Shown piece by piece: positions 24,147-30,852 of a stretch of 34,079 nt of DNA (positions within the stretch are counted from its first letter, which is position 1; every line of letters starts with the position of its first letter). The translations under genes were made by a program, and so were the position numbers. This DNA is from Candidatus Syntropharchaeum sp. (GTDB taxonomy: Archaea > Halobacteriota > Syntropharchaeia > Syntropharchaeales > Syntropharchaeaceae). The notes beneath the pieces are model-generated. The model worked only from the letters and a program-made list of their open reading frames with translations, did no database searches and had not been told where the DNA came from. The stretch lies in the NCBI GenBank assembly GCA_026134025.1, contig JAOQII010000017.1, positions 1 to 34,079 of the forward strand, in the 5' to 3' direction.

Positions 24147-25786
24147 ACAACATCTACGGCGTTGATATTGACCCGCAGGCAGTGGAAGTTACGAAACTGA
24201 GTCTGCAGTTGAAGGTGCTTGAGAACGAAAACAGAGAGAGCATAGAGGGACAGGTGAGATTAGGAATGGAGGGCATTCTCCCCAATCTCGAAGATAATAT
24301 CAAGTGCGGCAACTCGCTGATCGGTCCTGATTTTTACGATACACCTCAGACAACGCTCTTTGATGAGGAGGAGATGAGGCGGATCAATGTCTTTGATTGG
24401 AATGATAAAGCGAGGGGGTTTGGGAGGATTATGGCGCGGGGTGGGTTTGATTGCGTTATTGGGAATCCGCCGTATGTTCGCCAAGAACTGCTGAAAGAGC
24501 GGAAGGAATATTTCAAGGCTCATTATCAGGTATATCAGGGAACTGCTGATCTGTGTGCTTATTTTATTGAAAAAGGGGTTTCACTGCTAAGGTCTGGCGG
24601 GTTCTTCTCGTATATTGTTGCAAACAAGTGGATGCGTGCGAATTATGGCAAACCACTCAGGCAGTGGCTCAAGACAAAGCGGATCGAGGAGATTGTTGAT
24701 TTTGGCGACCTTTCGGTGTTCCAGAATGCCACTACTTACCCATGTATTTTGCGGATTTCCAACGGGGAACCCCGCTCGACATTTGAAGTGACGCAGGTCG
24801 AAACGCTGGGGTTCTCAGACCTCGGGGCTTATGTGAAAGAGCATCAGTATGCTGTGAATCAGGATGAACTGGATGATAGCGGTTGGTCGCTCGTCGATGA
24901 AGAGACCCGGGCGTTACTGGATAAACTACGTAAAACTGGCGTCCCGTTGGATGAATATGTCGATGGAAAAATATATTATGGCATTAAAACGGGTCTGAAT
25001 GAGGCTTTTGTTATCGATTCCTCAACTCGCGATAAGCTGATCGCAGAAGACCCCAACAGCGCGGAATTGATCAAGCCATTTCTTGCTGGCAAGGACATTA
25101 AAAGGTATCAGCCGCCGTGCAGCGAACGGTACTTGATACTGATGCCGAAGGGTTGGACAAACCAAAAATCAGGAGGGGTGAAAAATGCATGGAAATGGCT
25201 ACAAAATAACTATCCTGGTGTGGCTTTTCATCTGAAACCTTTTTCTGAAAAAGCTCAGAAACGCTATGATAAAGGCGAATACTGGTGGGAACTGCGTGCT
25301 TGTGATTACTACGCTGAGTTTGAAAAGCCTAAGATAATGCTACCTGATATTTCAATGCGTGGTAATTTCACAATAGACACTGCTGGGGATTTCTATTGTG
25401 TTAATACCGCCTACATCATATCAAATGCAGAAAAGTATCTTTTAGGTATTTTGAATTCGACCATCATAACGTTCTTTTACAAAAATATAGCGTCTACATA
25501 TCGTGGTGGATATTTAAGGTTTATTTACCAATACATGGCGGAACTCCCCATCCGCACCATAGACTTCTCCAATCCCGCCGAAAAATCCCAGCACGATAAA
25601 CTCGTTGCTCTGGTCGAGAACATGCTCGAACTCCAGAAGAAATACCATGAGGCGAGAATGGAGCGAGATAAGGAGCTTTATGAACGGCAGATAAAAATTG
25701 TTGATGCGCAGATTGACAGGCTGGTTTATGAGTTGTATGGATTGAGTGAGGAGGAGATAGAGGTGGTGGAAGGAGTGGTTCGATAA
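24107..25786 (+). CDS. Restriction-modification fragment 2: methyltransferase catalytic motif and recognition domain
   Basis: 559 codons. Native sequence begins at about residue 9 (KRILLNNIYGVDIDPQAVEVTKLSL, methyltransferase motif II region). NPPYVRQE at 120-127 is the adenine-N6 methyltransferase motif IV. Residues ~260-480 form a TaqI/Eco57I-type target-recognition domain (FLAGKDIKRY, GGYLRFIYQYMAELPI), and the C-terminus is a coiled coil (ENMLELQKKYHEARMERD) with a YELYGLSEEEI tail. It lacks motif I, so it cannot bind SAM alone unless it pairs with fragment 1. The first eight residues (MASDNSRE) are out-of-frame. The stop falls inside the adjacent transposase remnant. Confidence 0.75.
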   Translation: MASDNSREKRILLNNIYGVDIDPQAVEVTKLSLQLKVLENENRESIEGQVRLGMEGILPNLEDNIKCGNSLIGPDFYDTPQTTLFDEEEMRRINVFDWNDKARGFGRIMARGGFDCVIGNPPYVRQELLKERKEYFKAHYQVYQGTADLCAYFIEKGVSLLRSGGFFSYIVANKWMRANYGKPLRQWLKTKRIEEIVDFGDLSVFQNATTYPCILRISNGEPRSTFEVTQVETLGFSDLGAYVKEHQYAVNQDELDDSGWSLVDEETRALLDKLRKTGVPLDEYVDGKIYYGIKTGLNEAFVIDSSTRDKLIAEDPNSAELIKPFLAGKDIKRYQPPCSERYLILMPKGWTNQKSGGVKNAWKWLQNNYPGVAFHLKPFSEKAQKRYDKGEYWWELRACDYYAEFEKPKIMLPDISMRGNFTIDTAGDFYCVNTAYIISNAEKYLLGILNSTIITFFYKNIASTYRGGYLRFIYQYMAELPIRTIDFSNPAEKSQHDKLVALVENMLELQKKYHEARMERDKELYERQIKIVDAQIDRLVYELYGLSEEEIEVVEGVVR

Positions 25787-25823
25787 GTTCCCATTCCTCG
25801 TCAGTCAATTCCTCAAATTTCAT
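25761..25823 (-). mobile_element. Remnant of an IS5-type transposase N-terminus
   Basis: On the minus strand, ATG 25823 begins MKFEELTDEEWELIEPLLPP, the characteristic start of IS5/IS1182-like (DUF4096-type) transposases. Similarity stops after ~21 codons: the following sequence is the antisense of the restriction gene and has no transposase features. The restriction gene's stop (25784-25786) lies inside this piece, so an IS end appears to have fused to the 3' end of that gene. Upstream, TATATAAG on the minus strand (about 25864-25871) could be its old promoter. No complete IS, catalytic DDE region or second end is visible. Confidence 0.55.
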
Positions 25824-25828
25824 ATCAT

Positions 25829-25861
25829 CCCCTCAGAACCTGTTAATTTGTTATTGAGGGG
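25829..25861. repeat. Stem-loop CCCCTCA / TGAGGGG
   Basis: CCCCTCA (25829-25835) pairs with TGAGGGG (25855-25861) around a 19-nt AT-rich loop, directly before the transposase remnant. It may be part of an IS terminal structure or a terminator for the restriction gene. Confidence 0.45.
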
Positions 25862-25962
25862 GTCTTATATAAATGTTTTGAAATGAGTTCAGTGAATGCA
25901 GCAGTGCCTGGCATTTACAAAAACTTAAATAATCCCGAGCGAATCTTCCTATTGGTGATCAT

Positions 25963-26033
25963 GCGCTGATGGTCTAGAGGCATGACTTGGGCCTTCCAAG
26001 CCCACAGCCCGGGTTCGAATCCCGGTCGGCGCA
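25963..26033 (+). tRNA. tRNA-Gly (anticodon TCC)
   Basis: The 71-nt sequence folds as a full cloverleaf. The acceptor stem GCGCTGA/TCGGCGC has one T-G pair, and the anticodon stem TGGGC/GCCCA has loop CTTCCAA (anticodon TCC). The T arm is CCGGG-TTCGAAT-CCCGG, with discriminator A at 26033. CCA is not encoded. A TATA-like ACTTAAATA at 25923-25931 lies ~35 nt upstream. The gene flanks the broken restriction locus, a common site for accessory DNA. Confidence 0.95.
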
Positions 26034-26043
26034 TCTTATTCTC

Positions 26044-26631
26044 CTATTCTCTGACCTCGATCAGATCATCATGCCCAGGGATTATAATATCTGCAAGTTC
26101 CTCCACTTTAAGAAAACTCTCCATCGCAATATCGGCATCCACATGAATTCTCGGAATCACGCGTTCGTAGTAGTTGTTTCTCGTGGGAATTGCATCCCCG
26201 GCAATCACCACAGTTTTCTCAGAAGAACGATAGACAACCGATATATGCCCCCACGTATGCCCGGGAGTCTCAATTATCTCGATTTTATCTGTTATCGGGT
26301 TTGTGTAGGGAAAAACGCCATCTGTGAACTCGCCCCGCTCTATCTCCTTTGGATGTGCGTACTTCCTAACATCAAACCGGTCGTTGCATCCAACATGATC
26401 CGCGTGAAGGTGTGTGTTTATGATAAAATCAATGTCGTCGACCTTAAACCCACACGCATCGATTCCCTGTCTTATCTGATCCCAGTCCTCAGATAGTCCT
26501 GTATCGATGAGTAGCACAGATTCATCATCGATCAAGACAACCGCAGATGATGCGTAAAGAATAGAAACTTCATCATATATCACCTTCCCTGGTTTCACGA
26601 TGTAAAGACCATCACAGACTGGCTCCATCAA
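26044..26631 (-). CDS. Metallo-beta-lactamase fold hydrolase
   Basis: 195 residues. The metal-binding motif NTHLHADHVG (HxHxDH) is followed by HTWGHIS, VIAGDAIPTRN and a late IIPGHDD histidine, giving a complete dinuclear site of the glyoxalase II/MBL superfamily. The substrate is not predictable; small MBL proteins include glyoxalases, lactonases and quorum-lactone hydrolases. The start overlaps the hemB stop by 4 nt, so it is the last gene of the HTH-kinase-hemB-MBL operon. It ends 11 nt from the convergent tRNA-Gly gene. Confidence 0.9.
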   Translation of the reverse strand: MMEPVCDGLYIVKPGKVIYDEVSILYASSAVVLIDDESVLLIDTGLSEDWDQIRQGIDACGFKVDDIDFIINTHLHADHVGCNDRFDVRKYAHPKEIERGEFTDGVFPYTNPITDKIEIIETPGHTWGHISVVYRSSEKTVVIAGDAIPTRNNYYERVIPRIHVDADIAMESFLKVEELADIIIPGHDDLIEVRE

Positions 26632-27605
26632 AATTCCTCCATGTATCCTGCCACATCCTTTGCAAAGTATGTTATTATCATATCAGCACCCGCACGCTTA
26701 ATAGCAAGGTGCATCTCATATACGATTTTCTCTTCGTCGATCCATCCATTCATCGCTGCAGCTTTTACCATCGAGTACTCGCCGCTCACACTGTACGCAG
26801 CGGTTGGCATCCCAAATGTACTCTTGACGCGGTAAAGCACATCAAGATAGCCAATCGCAGGTTTCACCATGACGATGTCAGCACCCTCCATAATATCGAG
26901 TTCAACCTCTCGTATCGCCTCATCTGAGTTTCCAGTATCCATCTGGTACGAGGATCGATCTCCAAATGAGTAAGAAGAGTCTGCTGCATCCCTGAACGGT
27001 GAGTAAAACGAGGAAGCATACTTTGCTGCATAAGACATGATGAGTGTATCCTGATACCCATTCTCGTCAAGAAGACTTCTGATCGAGGATACCATCCCAT
27101 CCATCATTCCCGAAGGCGCAACGATATCAGCCCCAGCCTCGGCATGGGATAGCGCCATCCTGGCTATTCTTTCAAGCGTCGGATCGTTGAGTATCTTTTC
27201 ATCCTCGATGATGCCGCAGTGTCCATGTGTTGTGTACTCACAGAGGCAGATATCGGTTATAATAACGATTTCATCCCCGACAGCATCTCGTATCGCCCTG
27301 ATAGAGCGCTGTATGATTCCACGATCGTCGAGAGCTGAAGTTCCAAGCTCATCCTTCCTATCTGGTATCCCAAAAAGAAGAACAGCAGGGACATTGAGAT
27401 CAAGAAGCTCAGATACCTCATCTTTGAGATCGCTCAGAGGCAACCTGAACTGCCCTGGCATCGACTCAATCTCACGCTTCTTTGTTATCGTGGCATCGAT
27501 AAAGACCGGGTATATCAGATCTTTTGGGCTCAAAGTCGTCTCTCTCACCATATCACGGATTGGTCGAGACGCTCTCAACCTTCGCATTCTCGTTATCGGA
27601 AACAT
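26628..27605 (-). CDS. hemB: Porphobilinogen synthase (delta-aminolevulinate dehydratase)
   Basis: 325 residues, normal for the family. The N-terminus has RPIRDMVRETTLSPKDLIYPVFI; the metal-binding cysteine cluster is CLCEYTTHGHCG; the two Schiff-base lysines sit in MSYAAKYASSFYSPFRDA and VMVKPAIGYLDV. It condenses two 5-aminolevulinates to porphobilinogen, the first shared step toward haem, sirohaem and coenzyme F430; this matches an organism with multihaem cytochromes and methyl-CoM chemistry. It overlaps the upstream kinase gene by 13 nt. No other hem genes are adjacent. Confidence 0.97.
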   Translation of the reverse strand: MFPITRMRRLRASRPIRDMVRETTLSPKDLIYPVFIDATITKKREIESMPGQFRLPLSDLKDEVSELLDLNVPAVLLFGIPDRKDELGTSALDDRGIIQRSIRAIRDAVGDEIVIITDICLCEYTTHGHCGIIEDEKILNDPTLERIARMALSHAEAGADIVAPSGMMDGMVSSIRSLLDENGYQDTLIMSYAAKYASSFYSPFRDAADSSYSFGDRSSYQMDTGNSDEAIREVELDIMEGADIVMVKPAIGYLDVLYRVKSTFGMPTAAYSVSGEYSMVKAAAMNGWIDEEKIVYEMHLAIKRAGADMIITYFAKDVAGYMEEF

Positions 27606-28249
27606 TCTTCCAGCTCCCTATCTATTCCTCTTATCACTGTTCCCTTAAATGCTCTTTCATCGATTACACGTTTAAGCCGGTCTGGATACCTTCCGTTTAT
27701 AACGATGCAGTCCATATCGTGTCTGATCAGAAAATCTGGAAGCCCCTTATCGGTGCATGAGCTATCCAATAGTCTGAGAGAACCGGCTGACACCACCGAA
27801 AGAAGCTCACCCCCACGAAATACCCCGTCAACATCGGTTAACTTGATGAGGGATCCGTTAAGCTCTTTTGAAACCCATGCAGCGATCGTATCCGATGTGA
27901 CATCCCACGTCTGCGGGAGTGGATCGCGCTCTTTCATGATCTGGTTCAGAAGAAGGATTGAAACGCCATCCAGATCTTCAATCTCATCCAGACGATCTAT
28001 CACCCTGATACCACCAAGATCCGCGAGATAGATCCCGTACTGATCCATCGCAAGTATGGCCATCGTGTGAGCCGCCCCATCAGAGAGCTTCGATCCATAT
28101 TTTCTCACCGTATCCGCAAAAACCCCTCCACCTGGAACGATCACGATATTAAGCCCATATCTCTCGGATAGCTCATTTAAACTTATCAGTAAAAGTTCAA
28201 CAGAATCTATCAGTGAACCTCCGAGCTTAAGAACTATGGTCTGTTTCAT
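27593..28249 (-). CDS. Amino-acid-kinase superfamily protein, MfnE-like
   Basis: 218 residues. Fold signatures are VLKLGGSLID at the N-terminus, IVPGGGVFAD, a HTMAILAMDQYGIYLAD helix, TSDTIAAWV, LIKLTDVDGVF and a late VINGRYPDRL. The MAILAMDQYG and TWDVTSDTIAAW segments resemble MfnE, the methanofuran-pathway kinase that phosphorylates the aminomethylfuran phosphate. Other amino-acid kinases (UMP or carbamate kinase) lack these segments. Methanofuran would suit a methanogen or methane oxidiser. It overlaps the HTH regulator by 4 nt and hemB by 13 nt. The substrate assignment is moderate. Confidence 0.7.
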   Translation of the reverse strand: MKQTIVLKLGGSLIDSVELLLISLNELSERYGLNIVIVPGGGVFADTVRKYGSKLSDGAAHTMAILAMDQYGIYLADLGGIRVIDRLDEIEDLDGVSILLLNQIMKERDPLPQTWDVTSDTIAAWVSKELNGSLIKLTDVDGVFRGGELLSVVSAGSLRLLDSSCTDKGLPDFLIRHDMDCIVINGRYPDRLKRVIDERAFKGTVIRGIDRELEECFR

Positions 28250-29187
28250 CTATGGGATCCGGCCCTGCTCAGTAGAAGCTTGAGAAACTCATCAGTGTTA
28301 GAGATCTTTTCAACTTCTTTCTCTTCCAGTATCGCTGTATTCTCAATGTTCTCCTCTTTTGATCGTTCTTCTATGATTATGGCAGACATCGTGCCTGTTA
28401 CATACGAGATACTGCTCATGATCTTCGCACGTTTCCTGACTGAGGAAACTTTCTTACCCGATCCTGTAAGGATCTTTGTCCGGTCACGATCCTCTGAAAT
28501 CGCATCAAATGGTGCCTGTGGTGTCGGATGAACCTCAAACCCAATCTCAGACATCAGATGCAGGACGTCTAGATTCAATTCTTTCTCGTTTATCAGGGGG
28601 GGCTTCATTGATAAAGGATCTATTGGGGTTAAAATATCTTCTCCAAGCGTTTCCTGAAGCTCAATCGCATTGGAAACCGTTGTCTCCATTAGATTCTCCT
28701 CGTATCGGCTAATACTTCGTCTTGAAACACCGATCATCTTTGAGAGATCGCCGACGGAGAGCCCCATCTTAAGCCTCGCGCGCTTTATTGCATCGCCGTC
28801 AATCTTGACGTACAGCCCCCCACGCTCTGAGTAGGCGTAAATCTTGATCTCTTCCACGAAATAATCGTAGAGCGTCTCGACGTTCATCGACGGAATCCCA
28901 TAGCGTCTGTAAAGAACGCCCGTCTCGAGAAACCGCCCTTTCATCCGCTCTCCTACTACCAGTGGCGATGCTAAAAGGTGTTTTGTTATCCGTTTCAGCT
29001 CTTCAGCCATCTCCTGGTTCACGGCATCAATGTTGTATAAAACCTTCAAGAGTAGGGTATCGCGATCATTTTTTGCCACGATATCAAAACTTCTCGGTCT
29101 AACATCACACCGCTGGGATGTTCTAAATCCCGCCATTTGCAATATCTCTGTCACAGATGGGAGCAGAAGTGAACGGCTCAGGCTCAT
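28246..29187 (-). CDS. Archaeal HTH-type transcriptional regulator (MTH967 family)
   Basis: 313 residues. The N-terminal ~110 residues resemble a nuclease-like alpha/beta domain (SFDIVAKNDRDTLLLKVLYNID). The XRE-type HTH lies at ~130-180 (IKRARLKMGLSVGDLSKMIGVSRRSISRYEE), and the C-terminal half has a conserved VHPTPQAPFDAIS stretch. It belongs to the widespread euryarchaeal 'putative HTH-type transcriptional regulatory protein' family with no defined target. It leads the operon with the MfnE-like kinase, hemB and MBL genes. An inverted repeat flanks its TATA-like element (29189-29234) and could allow autoregulation. Confidence 0.85.
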   Translation of the reverse strand: MSLSRSLLLPSVTEILQMAGFRTSQRCDVRPRSFDIVAKNDRDTLLLKVLYNIDAVNQEMAEELKRITKHLLASPLVVGERMKGRFLETGVLYRRYGIPSMNVETLYDYFVEEIKIYAYSERGGLYVKIDGDAIKRARLKMGLSVGDLSKMIGVSRRSISRYEENLMETTVSNAIELQETLGEDILTPIDPLSMKPPLINEKELNLDVLHLMSEIGFEVHPTPQAPFDAISEDRDRTKILTGSGKKVSSVRKRAKIMSSISYVTGTMSAIIIEERSKEENIENTAILEEKEVEKISNTDEFLKLLLSRAGSHR

Positions 29188-29188
29188 A

Positions 29189-29234
29189 TGTAACTATTTC
29201 GTACCGCGACTTTATGAATTTTTTTGTAGTTGCA
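29189..29234 (-). promoter_or_regulatory. Inverted repeat flanking the promoter of the HTH-kinase-hemB operon
   Basis: TGTAACTA (29189-29196) and TAGTTGCA (29227-29234) form a 7-of-8 inverted repeat. Between them lies ATTCATAAAG on the minus strand, a plausible TATA element, and the HTH gene starts at 29187. It is a candidate operator; no binding is shown. Confidence 0.35.
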
Positions 29235-29253
29235 ACCCTTCCGAACACCCGAC

Positions 29254-29274
29254 TTCCGCTTGATGATAGCGGAA
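29254..29274. repeat. Stem-loop TTCCGC / GCGGAA in the divergent gap
   Basis: TTCCGC (29254-29259) pairs with GCGGAA (29269-29274) over a 9-nt loop, between the divergent HTH operon and the DUF4349 gene. Function unknown; the stem is short enough to be chance. Confidence 0.3.
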
Positions 29275-29360
29275 AAAGTACCCTTCAATAAACTTCGAAC
29301 CAAGTTGTAGCTTAAGTAAAAAATTAATACCACAAAGAGCAATTCTAATATGTGATAATT

Positions 29361-30215
29361 ATGAAAAAAGAGAGCCTTTACAGGGTTATACTTGTTCTCC
29401 TACTGATTGCAAGCTCAACGATTTTTGCAGGCTGTATTTCACGATCACCTCAAGAAGGATACTACGAGGGATGGAATGGTGGAATCAGTGGCGTGGATAA
29501 GTCAATGGAGCTCGCTATTCCTGAAGAGATGGCATATCAAGAAAGATTGGGTTCTGAAATGATTGATTACGCTGATCGGATGGTAATAAGGACTGCAAAC
29601 CTGAATATCGAGGTTGATAACTTTGATTCAAGTTTCAACGATATTTTAAAGATCGTAGAGGAGCATGACGGGTTCATCCAGGATTCATCAAGCTACATAA
29701 CATCGAGCGGTGGAAAGAGCGGGTATGTTACAGTCCGTGTTCCCGAGGATGAATTTCTCGATGTGATCATGGCATTTGAAGAGCTTGGGAAGGTTGAGTC
29801 GAAGTCAATTGCTGGTGAGGATGTGACAGAGGAATACATCGACCTTCAGGCACGACTCAACAACTCAAGACGAGAGGAGGAGCGTCTACTTGCGATCCTT
29901 GATATGGCAGAGGATGTTGAGGATGTCCTTGCCGTGGAACGTGAACTTTCAAGAGTTAGAGGCGAGATTGAACGCCTGAAAGGTCGGATCAACTATCTTG
30001 AGGATCGCGTCTCACTCTCAACGATAACAGTCTCACTCCATGAGCCAACACCGATCACCCACAGCTGGGGGATACGGGATGCTATAAGAGATGCAGTGGA
30101 TGCTTTCATAACAACCGTGAACGGTCTGATCATCTTTACAGGCTTTATACTGCCGTTTGTGATAATCGGTCTGATCATCATCGGAGTATACAAGATATGG
30201 AGGAGAAAAAAATAG
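29361..30215 (+). CDS. DUF4349-type lipoprotein with coiled coil and C-terminal membrane anchor
   Basis: 284 residues from ATG 29361; a GTG at 29352 in frame could be a leaderless start. A signal sequence (VILVLLLIASSTIFAGC) ends in a lipobox cysteine. The DUF4349 body follows (MVIRTANLNIEVDNFD, DGFIQDSSSYITSSG, YVTVRVPEDEF). A heptad-rich coiled coil at ~165-220 (REEERLLAILDMAEDVED) is next, then one membrane helix and the basic tail RRKK. The protein faces outside and may be anchored at both ends; no enzymatic role is known. It is convergent with a small secreted protein, 26 nt between stops. Confidence 0.88.
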   Translation: MKKESLYRVILVLLLIASSTIFAGCISRSPQEGYYEGWNGGISGVDKSMELAIPEEMAYQERLGSEMIDYADRMVIRTANLNIEVDNFDSSFNDILKIVEEHDGFIQDSSSYITSSGGKSGYVTVRVPEDEFLDVIMAFEELGKVESKSIAGEDVTEEYIDLQARLNNSRREEERLLAILDMAEDVEDVLAVERELSRVRGEIERLKGRINYLEDRVSLSTITVSLHEPTPITHSWGIRDAIRDAVDAFITTVNGLIIFTGFILPFVIIGLIIIGVYKIWRRKK

Positions 30216-30241
30216 TCAGTTGACGAAAAAATATTCTTCCT

Positions 30242-30664
30242 TTACATGCTCACCCTGACAAGCGAGGTATCTCTAAACTCGTCTCGTCTCTGATCTGGAT
30301 ACTTAACGATGATAAGTGGAATCTTCTGCGAGAATGCTATTGTAGTTCGGGAGGTATCAAACGCTATACTGAACTTTGCACTATCCTTAGTCATCTGCAG
30401 GATTTCAAGATCCTCTGCATCTGTAATAAGCTCATTCAGGATGGGTTCGATGACTTTCCCACCAAGTATGAAGACATAAAAGACGATGACACCATGTAAC
30501 TCGTAATCTACCGATACGATCGCGCAATCTCCATCAAGCTCAATAATGACACGATCGATATCGAGCGATTTCTCGTTCCACTCAGGACTGATAGCAGATA
30601 CAGGTAGTGTAAGAATCTGCATCAGCAGGAATACGACCACAAGTGATCTGGAGCATATTCTCAT
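30242..30664 (-). CDS. Small secreted protein of unknown function
   Basis: 140 residues. The N-terminal ~24 residues are a clear signal peptide (VVVFLLMQILTLPVSA). The mature part is beta-rich with alternating hydrophobics (VIIELDGDCAIVSVDYEL, IPLIIVKYPD) and has no cysteines apart from one in the DCAIV strand. No family was recognised. TATA-like CTTATACG on the minus strand (about 30687-30694) lies ~25 nt from ATG 30664, with no Shine-Dalgarno, supporting this start. It faces the DUF4349 lipoprotein gene tail to tail; both products are exported. Confidence 0.6.
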   Translation of the reverse strand: MRICSRSLVVVFLLMQILTLPVSAISPEWNEKSLDIDRVIIELDGDCAIVSVDYELHGVIVFYVFILGGKVIEPILNELITDAEDLEILQMTKDSAKFSIAFDTSRTTIAFSQKIPLIIVKYPDQRRDEFRDTSLVRVSM

Positions 30665-30852
30665 ACAGGAGGTTGTATTGACGCTATCGTATAAGAACCT
30701 TTTGATCGAGGAGTGTGGATGTTATAGGTATCTGTTAATGAATACGCTCTATAGCTGTCATATTGCTCCACAAAGAATTATCAAAAAAACTAAAATACAT
30801 TTGCGCGCCAATGAGAAAAGGATTGATATAAGAGTGAAGATGATCTCTGCGT

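Larger units (their letters stand above)
22790..25786 (+). pseudogene. Type IIG-like restriction-modification gene interrupted by two A-tract frameshifts
   Basis: Joining three frames gives one ~998-residue enzyme. ATG 22790 starts MDEREQAKEKLKELARRF up to VYKK. It then shifts at an A7 tract (22865-22871), where six As would continue into STYNETQVRREFIDPFF. A second shift lies at an A5 tract (24129-24133), where six As would join TTAEKK to RILLNNIYGVD. The order is a PD-(D/E)xK nuclease, helical linker, N6-adenine methyltransferase (DPACGSG, NPPY) and a TaqI-like recognition domain. ATTATAAATA at 22756-22765 lies ~29 nt before ATG 22790, fitting a leaderless start there rather than at 22794. 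It may be a true pseudogene, phase-variable, or a homopolymer sequencing error. Confidence 0.75.

Noticed and set aside
25521-25823. A complete 100-codon minus-strand gene
   Set aside because: Only the first ~21 codons look like a transposase; the rest is antisense of the restriction gene, rich in Pro/His/Ser with no domain, so it is treated as a remnant.
25963-26033. tRNA-Gly as the attachment site of an integrated element
   Set aside because: No integrase gene and no copy of the tRNA 3' end was seen near 22734-22790, so a site-specific integration event is not supported.
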